Shown piece by piece: positions 26,301 to 39,604 of a stretch of DNA of 64,000 nt (its first letter is position 1; each line of letters begins with the position of its first letter). The stretch is taken from the NCBI GenBank assembly GCA_022829145.1, contig CM040742.1, positions 17,866,631 through 17,930,630 of the forward strand, given 5' to 3'. The position numbers and the translations under genes were made by a program. Under the pieces are notes generated by a model. That model was given only the letters and a program-made list of their open reading frames with translations. It ran no database searches and was not told the DNA's origin. The DNA is from Albula goreensis. Its lineage: Eukaryota; Chordata; Actinopteri; Albuliformes; Albulidae.

Positions 26301-29300
26301 TGCACTGCCTGAAGACTGTCCGGCTCTCTAGGCACACTCTCGCATTACAAGGCAGGGTTTTAATCATGGAAGCCCTGCTTTGTAATTTGATGTGTGACAT
26401 TGTAGGGGTGGGGAGGGTTGGATTGGGAATTGCATTCAATTCAATATGCAGATTATTGGACTATTGTATTTATTATATTTCTTCTGTATTGGGCATTGCC
26501 ATCTGACTTAATTAGCTGCACACAAAGCAGGTGTCAATCAAAATTTGCTCTCAACTTTTACTTACAATTAAATTCAAGTGATGATGTTGTTAATTTTTGC
26601 AAACACAGGTTGGTTCAGCAATCACCAATCAAGATGCTAAAAATAGTAAATAATTTATAAATTATAAGATGAAGGTTAGAATACATTTTTTTGAATCAAG
26701 ACCATGATTATGGCAATGAATTAATCATATAGATGTGAAACATGCAAACAGTTGTTGTTTTATATGGCTTAACATAAACAGCACCCTACAATCTAACACA
26801 CATCAATCAGTAAGGTTGTTCCTTTACCTCAATGCTGACTGTGAAGTTTGTTACCCCAAATAGAACAATAAAATACACAGCAAGTATACCTCCTGTGTAA
26901 TAAAGTGCTGAAATGAAACTCATAGCAGGAATCAAGAACAGGAGCAGAGTAAACCCTGCAGTGCATGTGAAAGACGCAATTTTCATCTGCCGTTTGAATG
27001 CCACTGTGTCGCTGTTGCTGTGTATTTATTAGATTGACAGCTAAATGCAGAGCACGCTTGTTTGCCAGTTTAATGTGGAGGATTAACGTGATGAGCAGAC
27101 AGAGAGCGAATCAAAGTTTCTCACCTCCCTGCGGAGACCATCCTCAATTAAACGACTTCAGGGGACTTGCCAGCTAGCAGCAATCATTGAAATTACCTTG
27201 AAACTTATGTGTGCATAATAATATGAGGCATATTGTGAGCTTCAGTGACAGAAAGAGGTTTACACAGATATGTCCCTCAAATGATAATGATTCTATTATT
27301 CTAACCTCATCATAGAAAGCCAATCAACAGGAAAATTATGAAATAACATAAATATGTGTAAAAAGAAACATAAACTTCTAACACTGTGAGCTAAAATGGT
27401 AATGGACAATATCTATATAAAACAGTTATAATACAGAGCAGATATTAAAATAAATAAAAAATTAAACAAACATAATCATAGTCCTGTTCAAGCCGAGTTG
27501 ATTAAATATACTGCCCCAGGGATCTGGCTCCTGTTTTGTTATAATTTATAAAGTTATTTTGAGGACTATGTAAATTTAAACTCTATGTGAAATCAGCTCT
27601 GAAAAAAAGATGGTGCTGTCTGAGCTCTGAGAATTTAAACCAGAGGTATTTTATATTGAAGGTCCAGCTGAGTCATTCTTAAGCCTTTTAGCTGGATACT
27701 TTATCCTGTAGTTTGAAAATGTTTCCATACAATGCTGTATGTCAGTAATTTGACATGCCAGTGAAGGTGTGAGTAATTGCACCATGAAAGTCTGTTCGCT
27801 GACTTCCTCCTAAAATAATTTTCCATATGCTGTAATGCATGTTCTTGCATATGCCACCCACATGACATAGCAATTCTACTCATGAGTCTATCGAGGAAAT
27901 GATGTTACATTCTTTTTCCTTTATTATGAAGTCTTGTGTCAACATATCTGCCTCCAATTTGTGAGTATGTATTCATGTAAAATCCAGAAAGTAAGTTTAT
28001 CTGGAGGGGGCCTTTAACATGACTGCTGTCCTGCATTCTGTAGTTGTATTTATATACATATTAATATCCCATTACAGAGTTACAGTTATAAAATTTTCCA
28101 GATTTCATCTTCAAATTCACCCCAAAAAATCTGTACCATGTTGCTTGACTATGAGGTCTTAGCTGCTGTGGGCCCATACAGAATTCTTATTTATTGAAAT
28201 AAATTTGATAAAAAGAGGGTAGATCTTAAACTTAAGTTAATGTCACAGACAATGGGCCCATGGAAAGTAGGCCGCAATGCTTACATTCACACAAAGTGCA
28301 CAATTTTATTTTTAGGCATTTAGGAGAAACATTTCACTACATTAGTTATTGGAGACAGTGTGTGAGCTTAATTGAATTGATAAGGTAAATAAAGACAACT
28401 TTTGGGATTCAATCAAATGGAATCCTCCTTAAGGACATATGCAGTTAGATCAAAACAGAAAGTGTATGTGCTATTCTATTTCAAAACAAAAAAGATCAAA
28501 TTATACATTTGGTTTGTTTACATGAGCAAATTATACATTAGCCAAATGACAATGCCAGTGACAATAATGTTGTAATGTGAAGTCTGTTCTGATTGTATTT
28601 CAGTACGCCCTTAAAGTGAACAAGTGCATCTGATTGAATCCCAGCCATAGAGTCAGGCAGATTAGCGATAGACATTGACTCACTCTTTTGAGTGCATCAG
28701 GTCTTACTAAAAATATTTGTTTGCTTGGCTCCAGTTTTGCTCTAACTTCAGTACTCTTTCTGGTGTGTCCAAACACTGCTGGAGCTTTGGGTCAGCCGCT
28801 GGGCCTTCCAGCCCAGTTGCTGAATGTAGAATCATTTGCTTAGCTCAAAGCTCTTATAAACAGTAGAGCTTTTTCTCTCAAGCTCACCAGCTATTGCTCA
28901 CAAGTGAGTCACTGATACAGTATGCGGACTTTTTTGTGTCTCACTGGCCTATTTTAACGTGTAGTATATATGTTAGGATACTGATATGTGCTGACTTAGA
29001 CCATATGTGTAGTGGCCGAGTAGTAGAACGTTACACTAGTTAATCAGGTTGGGTATCCTGCCTTGAAATCAGGTTTTTTTTTTCTTTTTTTATCAAGTCT
29101 GGTAACTGTACTTGTCCAGGCATGTTGGCTCATTTGACTCTTCTCCTTTGTTTGTGTCTTCTGCTGCACTTTGACTGTTTGGTTCTTTTCACTCATTCTG
29201 TTCATTTAAATGCATTGGTTGTGTCTCATGATCTTTTTCTGTGACTGACTCAAAAAGACTTGACCACCCCTCATAAAGAGGCTTCTAAGGACTTACTTGT

Positions 29301-29876
29301 GCATAGTTAAAATCGGTCAAGGAAGGATGAAGGACAGCCAATGGCAAGACATGACGTTCCAGTTCCATAGCACGATAAATAGTGGGCCTGCAGATCTTCA
29401 ACAGAGAAGGTTTGACCAAATACATTTACCGAAAGATTAATTCAGAAAGAGCTGTTCCTGTGCAGACAGCCAATCACTATTTCCCGTAGTGCACACACAA
29501 ATGTATTTGTATTATTTTACTGAATTTGTTTGTTTAGCAAAGACAGTATAAAGTAATGAACATTCTTGTGTAATGAGCCTGTAAGAATTCGCCAGAAAAG
29601 CTCATTTTTATATTCAGCCCCTGAGCAGCAGAAAAAAAAACATTAAAAAAGAAAGTTTTAATGTTTTAATTTAAAGAAAATCACACACAGATAAAGACAT
29701 TACAAAAATGGAAAGTAGAATGGCATGGGATAAACTGCAAATACACGTTAGATTTCATAAAACCTAAGTGACTGGACACAGCAGAAGACTGGAAAGATGT
29801 AGCAGGCAGTTTTATGCATTAGACAGGGATTTTAAGACATGATGATCAAAGGAAGAAAAACGATGAACAAACATCA
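23360..29876. other. Gene-free AT-rich DNA
   Basis: Contains the SINE fragment at 24121. A CA-rich stretch near 24740-24910 yields threonine/histidine-rich frames of no significance. The unique, moderately GC-rich stretch 27010-27250 may be conserved noncoding DNA. Confidence 0.55.
24121..24255 (+). mobile_element. SINE fragment (fish type, 3' body)
   Basis: Contains ACCTTGAGCAAGGTACTTAA, then CTTCAGTAAATGTCCAG and TATGGATAAATGGATA, the body of an abundant fish SINE, followed by a degenerate GTAAG..CTC tail. The tRNA-like head with A and B boxes is not recognisable. Related to the copy at 55305-55420. Confidence 0.66.
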
Positions 29877-31112
29877 TTAGGCTGTGTACACAGGCTCCAA
29901 AATGTAGACTGGACTGGGCTCACCTTTCCCATCTAAACTTCTGGGGATGTATATTAGACAATCCTCGTTACCTTTTAAAATATTTGGGTTTTGAGTTACA
30001 GTATGCCCCACAATCTCAGACAGTATATTCACTAAATCTATGGGCCTCAATGTTGTTTCAGTAACTTGTGTCCAGCTTGTCATATGATGTTATCTGTCGC
30101 TTTTCCCATGATTCATACTCATCTGATTCTATAACAGTACTTGACCTCTTTGTAAAGAATATGCATGCATTTATAACCATCTTTAGCATAAGAGGCATCA
30201 ATTCCTCCTCTACCTTTTTCCTTAGCATTGAGAGCTTGTGTCTGTCAGACTCTGAGTCAGACCCCAAGGCCTCTTTCAAAGCAGCGTGCCGTTCTCTCAT
30301 TAATTCCTATACATCTGCATTCAGCCACAGCAGGCTGCTCTTTTGCCCTCTCTTTCTTGACTCGCCTTTTATTGTGCTCCTGATGGTGGTTAAAAATACA
30401 CCACTGTCCTCTGCCACATTTACTCCAGATAAGGGTTCATTCCAGTCAATTTGCATAATCGCATTTTCAAAGATGTCCAGTTCACCTCTTGGAATTCTGA
30501 GCCTCTCAAACTATGTAGAAGAGGAGAGACTGAACCAAATCTTTTAGATTTATGGTTATGATCAGACAGCTCTAAAACACTGAGAGATCTCTCTGTCAGG
30601 TTTATTACCGAACATTAGCTCAATATGTGTTTCAGAGCTGCTGGTTTGCCTTGTTGGCCATTTGACTGGCTGTGAATTGTCTATGCTGCTTGGTAAACTG
30701 ATTTTTCTGTTTGTTTGTTTTTTGAATTTGATTTGTCACCCCACTATTGGACTTACATAAGTATCACCCCAGATCAAATTCTTTGAGCATATTTTAAAAT
30801 TGTACATAAAACATGTCATTGGATGAAAGCACCGTACATATAAATAAGGACAAAGGACAAAGTACATTTTAGGAGATAATGCTACATTTACACAAATGCA
30901 TTCCAAATCATTAACCACTGATTCTGATTGCATATAATATTGGCTGTCATATAGATCATCACTCCACGCCTTCTTCCCTTTGGTTTACCTCTACTATAGA
31001 TACTATATCCAGGTATATTTAGCATAACAGATGCTGAGTTATTATGGAGGCATATCTCTGATGAGCATAAGAAGTTAGGGTTAGAGTCTGACAGAAGACT
31101 GCACCTGTTCAC
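29877..31112 (-). mobile_element. Broken non-LTR retrotransposon (LINE) remnant: endonuclease and linker regions
   Basis: Minus-strand frames broken by stops read in order like the APE endonuclease and following region of a vertebrate LINE. At 31100-30940: SDSNPNFLCSSEICLHNN, SIYSRGKPKGRRRGVMIYM, like the LCxTETWLHNN and GGGVxIYV motifs. At 30920-30740: LECICVNVALSPKM, MYNFK, ending in a degraded WGDT where GDFN is expected. At 30640-30590: PTRQTSSSETHIELMFGNKP, like the PTRxxxxTLIDLIFTN motif. At 30450-30200: WNEPLSGVN, LLWLNADV, RERHAALKEAL, LRKKVEEEL, like the pre-RT linker. No reverse transcriptase core (YxDD) is seen; the element is 5'- and 3'-truncated. The clade is not assigned. Confidence 0.78.
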
Positions 31113-32301
31113 TGTTCACTTCTACACACAGACACATTGGGGATGCTTGTCATCATTCACATTCAAATATCAAATTAAAAGTAAAGCCAAATTTGAAAAA
31201 AAAACAGCCATATAATTTTTTCTGAACTTTCATGATAAGAGTGAAACTGTTGTGTGTTAGCCTTTTTTCTCTACAAGAACAGTTTTGCAAATTACTTTTC
31301 ATGATTGCTTAACTTGCCAAACTAGATGAGGATAAAAATTAACACTTGGATTTAATTCTGTGCCAAAGTTAAGGAGAAATGTTGATTGAATGCTAGAATT
31401 GAGCCTCAAAGGGACTTTAGTAAAGATGTCATTGGCAGAGTAGGGTGTATCGTTGAGCTGACACACTGCTGTGACTCATGTTATCTTCCATTAAAAGTCT
31501 CATCAAAATACCCCAGTATAGATGTGTTGTTTGTGAAATTGCCCTAATCCTTGTGTGTGGACGGGATTACCAGACCAGGTTTTAGATGTACAATGTGCCA
31601 GACAGGTTGATCTGATAAACTTGGGCTTGTCGTTCTTTCTTTCTGATTCTGTTCAATTTCCAACGTGAATGGGAGCTTACACATGGAGTGAAGTTCACTT
31701 TACTTGTGCAATAACTGCTGGTAGATCATTTTGGGTTTTACTGTGTGGTGTATCAACCTCCTCCCCAAAAAGAAGAAAAAAAACACGAGGGGCATGAGAC
31801 TGTTACATGGAAATTAGCATATTCTGACCCGAAACACTGAATGCTTCCGAGCTGTCTTGTTGGATGAAGCAACCACAGCTGCAGAGCCCAGCAGGAAATC
31901 AGCTAGATGTAGCATGCGGTAGAATGTGCGCAACAGGGCTTATCAGACACAATTTGCAAAACAAAAAAGAAAAAAAAACACATGAAACCAGGCAAGTAAG
32001 ACAAACAATACCATAAAAATGCTCTGGACAGGGCTGGAAAGGTGACACGTCATCTGCAAAAGAACATAACCTTTTTGGGGCATTTGAATTAATGTCTACA
32101 TGTTTGACTGTCAATGAACCATGACTTTCAGTTTTGTGCTTTTCATGGTGGATGCAAACTGAGCTTGAGTTCACATCAGGTACTTTGCTGGGTTGGGGGC
32201 CGATTTTTAGGGTAAGCTCTAGCTATCACAGTAAGAGTGCTTTAGTACAATGCTTTTCTCTGCCTTCTTTCTCTCACTCACATACACAAACACACACACA
32301 C

Positions 32302-32359
<58 letters not shown>

Positions 32360-34910
32360 CTATCCTAATTATAAATGTGTGCTTTTTAGCATAATGATGG
32401 TGTTTTACAAAGTTAACATAGCTGATTTTGGACCTGGGTACAATGTACATGTAATTAACAACAAATAATATTGTTTGAATTTGAACATATTTCAGATTTA
32501 AGTCATCATGAGAAAAACAATGGTTACAGTAAACCCTTGGTAATGAGTGAGCCTACTGAGAGCAGAATGCAGAGTTCTCATGAAGTGCACTCACAAAGCC
32601 TTTTTACTCCCTGTAAGAAAATGCAATAAATATTTATGAGCCAATTCAGTGCAGTTGAAGTGGCCCAATAAGAGATTTACAGATATTTGAAGTGCAGTAA
32701 AACAAGGAAACACAGAATACAGTGGGAATTCATCACAATTATGAGTGGGTGGGGTTGCCAATGGCTTTGCCCCAATAAGTGTGGGGGTAAAATTTATCAA
32801 GATGTTATACCACGATTGTGAAGTTTCATTCCTTTAAATGAAACGACCTTTTTTACCAGGTGAGAGGATTTTATTTGAAGAAGCATTGCATATTTAACAC
32901 CATAACTTAGATTACCTTCAATGACAAGCAGGCCTCAGATTCCTTCTTTATTTACATAAGGGCGAGCTTATACGAGTGTTCGGCCGAATGCTCCCACACT
33001 CAGTCCAGTTCCTGAGAACTTCCTAGGCCTTGGGAACACATGCAGAATGGCATGATAGATAAATTTGGATCCAGAACTGGAGTTGTAAAGAGGCCATCAG
33101 CCTCATCAGCCTGTTTTCTCCCTGGCACCGTTTCATCCTCTTTTGCCAGGGGCGTTCTGGCTGTGCTCAGAAAACAGCCGCTCAAATCCAATTTGTTGAT
33201 CAAAATCCATCACTTTTGAGAGCCTGTTCACACCAATACCTCACAAGTGACCAGATCAGAATTTCATTTGTCTGTGAAAACTATGTTTGTTAATATTTTT
33301 ATTTTGGAGTGATGATGTCAGTTGACGCAACACAATCTGGCAAGAATGGGATATGTATTAGATCTGAACCACAAACAAGTTATGTGGTCTAAATCAAATT
33401 TGAAAAACAAAACAGATTCACTGTGACTATTAGCTGTTCATACCTCAAGGAAAAAAATCAGAAATCAGATATGGGGAAAAAAATCTTTATTTTGGTCACT
33501 TCAAGCTGGCTTTCTCAAAGACAAGGGCAACTTTGTTTCCCTCCAAACCCTCTTGAACTAATTACTAATTTCAGGGACCAATAAGTTATAAGTGGTCCTT
33601 GTATAGATGATGGTAGGGTTCTCTCCCCCCCCCTTACTTGACATATAGCCCTTTTCAACACACCATGGTAAATATCTCCTCAGTGTCTTCTGTGAGTCTC
33701 TTCTTCACAACGCAAGATTAAATGGAAAATGTAGGAACCATATTCTTCAGTAAGCAAAAAAAGTAGTATTTTTTGGCATTTTCCCAAAATATCCATGAAG
33801 AAGTTAATAAAAAAACTCTATTTCCATACTTATGTTTTTTGGTATTAAAGTCACATTTTTATGTATTTGTTGTCAAATTTAATACATAATCTTACCCAGA
33901 GGGACTGATACCTTAAGTTTTGAATAACCAAATGGAGGCAAACAGCTGTGAATCACAGCGATGATTACATTAGCAACAGGATGCTGTATGATGCAAAACA
34001 GTTAACAAACAGCTGCTATGATGAAAACACATTACAAATGGCAGAGGAAAACACACAACAAAGGATATTTAAGAGAAAATATGAATGAAGTCACACAAAG
34101 CAGAAATTGAAGGGAACAAAGGATCAACAATAAAATGAAAACAGTTTTGACTCCTATATTTTCCTGATAGAAAAACATTCTTTTCCCAAACCAATTATTA
34201 TGCACTGTAAATTATACAACAAAGCACAGCACCACAAGATACAACATTATACAGATGTTGAAACATGGCACAGTTGTCCACAGAGAGCCTTGTACTTCCT
34301 AAAAACCTTACGTCTCAAAGATGAAGTTGTTATTCAGTATGCCCTGCAGCACAGCCAGACCCCGGCCACTTATTCCCAACACCAATGAGAATGTGCTTAC
34401 TGGTGCTTCAGCTTCTTGTTTTTGGACCAAGCATAGAAGTAAACAGGAGAGGGGCAGAATACAGCCCACATGTATTCAAAAAGGCAAGCCTTCAAAGCAA
34501 ACTATTTTGCAAATTATTCGACCCCCCCCACCCATGTTAGAGTACAACTTTATTTTATTTAGTTGTTGCTTTTTAGAATTTCATATCTTTACAGCTGACA
34601 TACACTACGCATCCTTTCTTAGCTGCATACAGGTGAATAGCGGTGAACTGTGTCTGATTAACACTTACTGCTAGGTGACTTCAAATCCAATATAATATTT
34701 TTGTTCAAAGCTTGCTTTAATTTAAAGATGAACACATCAAAAAGACAATTTTCCCCCACCGAAAAACTCCCAGGTTCTCCAAAAAAGTTCAGGACAGATA
34801 ATATATAAATTAACATGAGTAATGACAGCCAAGTGATTGTTGGCTTATGCCTTTGGTGTGTTTCCCTGTCGATAGCCATTTTGTCTATGTACACTACATT
34901 ATCAGACAGT
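31113..34910. other. Gene-free AT-rich DNA
   Basis: Only the CA microsatellite is a definite feature. No coding exon recognised on either strand. Confidence 0.6.
32289..32357. repeat. (CA)n microsatellite
   Basis: Nearly pure CA dinucleotides with one slip (CAACAC) near 32302. Confidence 0.97.
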
Positions 34911-35270
34911 TACACTCTTAGAAGAAAAAGTTATTTCCAGCATCATTATGGGTTCTTCATTTGTCCTTGGGGGAGAACCCTTGAAGGTTCTTCTTAGGGT
35001 TTGTAAGGTTAGGGTTACTAGGGATAGGGTTAGAGTTATTTTTACCCCTACTCTTCCCTAATTAGGGTTAGGGTTGTTTTTACCCCTACTTTTCCCTAAT
35101 TAGGGTTAGGGTTATGAGGGGTAGGGTTTATAGGGTTAGGGTTAATTAGAGTTAGGCCTTTTGATATCTTTAAGGGGTTCTACAGAACCTACAGAATCCT
35201 CAAACAATACTCATATCAAATAAGATAATTTGAGGGTTTCCCCAGTGGGACAATGAAGAGCCCTTAAAAA
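34911..35270. mobile_element. MITE-like non-autonomous DNA transposon with telomere-like internal repeats
   Basis: Imperfect inverted repeats face each other: GGGTTCTTCATTTGTCC at 34950 and, as reverse complement, GGGCTCTTCATTGTCCCACT ending at 35263; both continue into G-rich then AACCCT sequence (about 30 bases, most matching). The outer TACACTCTTAGAAGAAAAAG on the left resembles the start of common fish GGTTCT-type elements. The interior has a 38-bp tandem duplication (35025-35062 and 35063-35100) containing TTAGGG words and the perfect palindrome CCCTAATTAGGG. No open reading frame. Confidence 0.6.
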
Positions 35271-35724
35271 AATAAATAAAATAATAAAACCTTTTTAAGC
35301 TAATGTTGTGTAGCTAGCATTAGCAAACATGCCACGGATGAAAAAAAAAGTGTGTGTTGATTAATGTTGGACCCCATTAATTTTCTTGAGCATCAAATCA
35401 GATAATTTTGTCCTCACTATGGAAGAAGAGGACTTTCCTTGGACCCAAACCAGGAAAAAAAAAGAAAATATAACCCTATAACACAGATGACCTTGGCTAG
35501 ACCTAAATCATAACCTCGCAAAAGCAAAGCCTAGCAGCTTGCTCCAGATCTGGTGGCTTTGCAGTTATTTTAGTCAGATCCCTGCGAGCGGCACTGCTGA
35601 CATGCAGGCATTGTGAAATTATAGAGTCGGACTAGTTACATAAGCCCACTTCAGTGGCTTCAGCCTCAGCGCACCACCCCCTCCCCGCCCGGTCCCCCGC
35701 CCTGTCCTGTCCCCCAACACTCAC

Positions 35725-35838
35725 CAGGCTGAGCAGTGCCCGGGGCCAGTCATTAACCTTGGCATCGGGTTTCCACAGTGACCCCTTCGACTTCAGCACA
35801 TGCCCGTGTGTGCGTAACACAAAAAGCGCACACAGACC
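35725..35838 (-). other. Candidate orphan exon, 38 codons, with splice-like borders
   Basis: Minus strand: a pyrimidine-rich stretch ending CTGTGAGCAG precedes 114 stop-free bases, which end CTG followed by the strong donor GTGAGTG. Length is a multiple of three and both borders are phase 0. The frame reads through LKSKGSLWKPDAKVNDWPRA with vertebrate-like codon use, and the segment is GC-richer than its surroundings. I do not recognise the protein, and no companion exon was found in the window. It may belong to a gene with very long introns, to a long noncoding RNA, or to chance. Confidence 0.22.
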
Positions 35839-36305
35839 CTGCTCACAGTAAAGTATGAATAGGCAGAAAAAGTTACCAAAAAATACTATAGATTTAAACC
35901 AGAATACATTTTCTCATTGTCATAGAGTAAAGAAGTTTAAAAATACCATTAGTTGAAATCATTTATGCAATTACTTGAGGATTTTGGGATGTTGAGGAGG
36001 GGAGTGGTGGGGGGGTCAATATACATAATACAATATTGGTTCATAAAACATTCTTTGAATTAAACATAAAAGCTCCCAGCCTGTTTCTGATGATGGGTGC
36101 TTTCAGGCTTGTCGTCCTCTATCCATCCCATAATTTTGCTGGCTGTCAGCATCTCGGTGTCAGGAGCTCGTGTCTGTTTTCGTGATGGTGGCTGGAAAAA
36201 GGCCTGCGTGCATCTCGCCAGTTTCAGTTCACAGCGCAAGGCCCCGGTGTCTGCCTGCTCCTGCAGCCATGCAGATTTCACTGATCTCACATCCTGCTCA
36301 CTGCC
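35839..36305. other. Unique segment left of the minisatellite
   Basis: From about 36060 the sequence is GC-richer and non-repetitive with scattered CpG. The minus strand stays open from 36290 to 36060 without recognised homology. Possible conserved noncoding element or exon. Confidence 0.4.
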
Positions 36306-37265
36306 TCCACAGACTCCCTTAAATTCACACAGACTCCATTAAATCCACACAGACTCCCTTACATCCACACAGACTCCATTACATCCACACAGACTCCATT
36401 AAATCCACACAGACTCCATTACATCCACACAGACTCCCTTACATCCACACAGACTCCATTAAATCCACACAGACTCCATTACATCCACACAGACTCCATT
36501 ACGTCCACACAGACTCCATTAAATCCACACAGACTCCCTTACATCCACACAGACTCCATTACATCCACACAGACTCCATTACATCCACACAGACTCCATT
36601 ACATCCACACAGACTCCATTACATCCACACAGACTCCATTAAATCCACACAGACTCCCTTACATCCACACAGACTCCATTACACCCACACAGACTCCCTT
36701 TCATCCACACAGACTCCATTAAATCCACACAGACTCCATTACATCCACACAGACTCCATTACGTCCACACAGACTCCATTACATCCACACAGACTCCATT
36801 ACACCCACACAGACTCCATTACATCCACACAGACTCCATTACATCCACACAGACTCCATTACATCCACACAGACTCCATTAAATCCACACAGACTCCCTT
36901 ACATCCACACAGACTCCATTACATCCACACAGACTCCATTACATCCACACAGACTCCATTAAATCCACACAGACTCCATTACATCCACACAGACTCCATT
37001 ACGTCCACACAGACTCCATTAAATCCACACAGACTCCCTTACATCCACACAGACTCCATTAAATCCACACAGACTCCCTTAAATCCACACAGACTCCATT
37101 ACATCCACACAGACTCCCTTAAATCCACACAGACTCCATTAAATCCACACAGACTCCATTAAATCCACACAGACTCCCTTACATCCACACAGACTCCATT
37201 ACACCCACACAGACTCCATTAAATCCACACAGACTCCCTTACATCCACACAGACTCCATTACATC
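36306..37265 (+). repeat. 20-bp minisatellite, about 48 units
   Basis: Consensus AGACTCCATTACATCCACAC repeated head to tail without a single length change over about 950 bases. Variation is confined to a few positions: CCATT or CCCTT, and ACATCC, AAATCC, ACGTCC or ACACCC. No sustained reading frame is kept because the period is not a multiple of three. Flanked on the left by non-repetitive, GC-richer sequence. Confidence 0.98.
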
Positions 37266-39604
37266 ACTTCCTGAGTTGAGCATCCTTGATTGAAGTAAAT
37301 TCACAACATATAACAAAATGTGACACTCAAAATGTGTCTCTATTTTGTACAAACTGTTTTTACATAGTTTATTGTCAATTAAAATACACATTTATATACA
37401 TTTATTTGTGTTTCATCTGGTAAATCAATTAACAAGCATAAAATAAACAGCCCAACAAGTACTCTAATCATTTTATAATGTGTCAATCATTTTGGATATA
37501 TCTCTTTTTATGTCATTTTCATACTGTAACTAATCAGATAAATTTATCTGAATTATTACATTAATGAATGCAACCAATTTCATTAGTTGAATTCTTTAAA
37601 GAAATATTTCAGATAAATTCATGATGTGTTATTTCGTAAAACTATTCAGGTTTTTAATCTGTGTGCTTACAATTCTCTCTCACCTATAGCTAGCTGAATT
37701 ACCTAAAAGCACCTGCAGATACACAACCCAAGTGCATCCTGATTTCATCATCAGTTGCCATTGATAATACATCTGTAGAGTGGAAAGACTTGGGCTGGAC
37801 ATGTGAAGAAGTCCCGTTCTTATGGCTGCGTCCTCCTGAGTCAGCAGGACAGTGTTGCGGTGGGAGTCTATACAGTTTGGTTGAGCTTCGGTAGAGAAAA
37901 ATGGAGGAACAAAAAAATATTGGCTCCCATTAAGGTGCCCTAATATCTGGCACGGTCTTGACATACACTCAGATATAGGAACCCCCTGTAGAGCAATTCA
38001 ATGTTAACTTAGACTGTTAAAAAGTAACTGTTAATGTATCATGATAGAAGAAAACGCCTTGTTCATTGAACATGTTGAATGAAATGTTTGTGTTCTCATG
38101 CCCACCTGTACAATTAAACTACCTTGCGCTTTACAACAGACCTCGGATTAGTCTCATCATCAAGTTGAAGATTATAAAAAATAAGTGGGAAAAGATTATT
38201 TTCAGTTGGCATAAACAGTATTTATTATCCAAATACACTACATATATTGTAAATTAACCTGAATAATATATCATTAAGATAAGCTTGATAATAACAGTTT
38301 CAAAGATGACCATATCAGAGCAGAGTCTGACAAGTGCAATTGTAGTCAACTGATGTTCTCCCTTTAAATGTTATTAGAACAAGGGTTCTTACAGATCAAC
38401 AGAGGAATCACTCACTCATCTAATTCACATGAGTATAATTGTGAAGCTGTAATTATACATTCATTTGCAAGGGCGGCCTTTTACAACGCCAGCCAATTAT
38501 TGGGAATTTGCATACATAATGTACATACATAAGGTCTCCATTGCTGTCAGAGCAACTATACACATGTGTATTGTAGGTGTTTCATTATTGTAGTCCTGTG
38601 TTTGAAAAGAGGCATTTGCACACAATAATTACATTCGTACAGTATTGCTGTTGCAAGATTCACATCAGTGGCTTGGTTTTAATTGGGTCGCTATCTTTTT
38701 TTTAAAAAATTGGGATGTTTTCCCCATAACACTTAAGAGTTGAATTTTGTGACTGTTAAACCTGCTGAACACCTATAGCTGTGAGGATAACAATGCATTC
38801 ACCATGCAGCCAGTTCAGCACTATTATTTCATTCTGAATCAAAATAAGAACCTGTATTGATCAAATCAGGCCATTGTTCCACCTACTAATGTGTACATGG
38901 AAATTGCTTTTGGTGAAAAAATTCAAAAGTATAATAATTTGCTACAAAAAATAAAGAAACATTCTAGCTGAACAGTGACAGGCAGCTGTGGTCTGAATGC
39001 TTGAATGCCTGTGTATGCCTGTCCAAGCATAAAATCATAAGGCATCTTGACTCCTTTGAAGTAGCTTGTGAACTATGCATTTCCGTGTGCATAAATATTA
39101 TTCATAATAAAATTTCTGGATTTTCTGATGATTTGAAAGACAATCTACTTGAACGTGTCCATAAACAGTGGATACACGTGGGATCCTAAATTTTTTGGAA
39201 GCATTAATCATGACTTCATTACAAGAACCTTTGCCTCATAGATTCAACCCTAGTATTGTTTTAAGTCGTTTTGAAAAAAAAAAAAAAACAGTTCCATACA
39301 TTTTTTCCATTCTTTCTGCATAAGGTACATAAAGCATTCATTCATTTATCACTTGTCTTTTTTGTCTCATCTTTTTATCACTTTTTTGTATGTCTTTTTT
39401 TAAACGACATACACAATCTCTTGCTGGCTTCCATTTTGATATTTCATGTTAAAAGCATGTTTGATTTCCACAGGTACACTGACATTATTTCACACCAGTT
39501 TTGTTCACCTTTTATTATTACTGTAACTGGATATACACAACAGTTTCTACACAATGTCGCAGCTAAACAATTTTGGCCCCACACCAATCTTCCAATGTTG
39601 TAGT
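37266..39604. other. Gene-free AT-rich DNA between the two minisatellites
   Basis: No coding region or repeat family recognised. A-runs and T-runs near 38700 and 39270. Confidence 0.6.

Noticed and set aside
34990-35160. True interstitial telomere
   Set aside because: The TTAGGG words are few, interrupted and enclosed by inverted repeats of a MITE-like element.
36306-37265. CRISPR array
   Set aside because: Head-to-tail 20-bp repeats without spacers in a vertebrate genome; it is a minisatellite.
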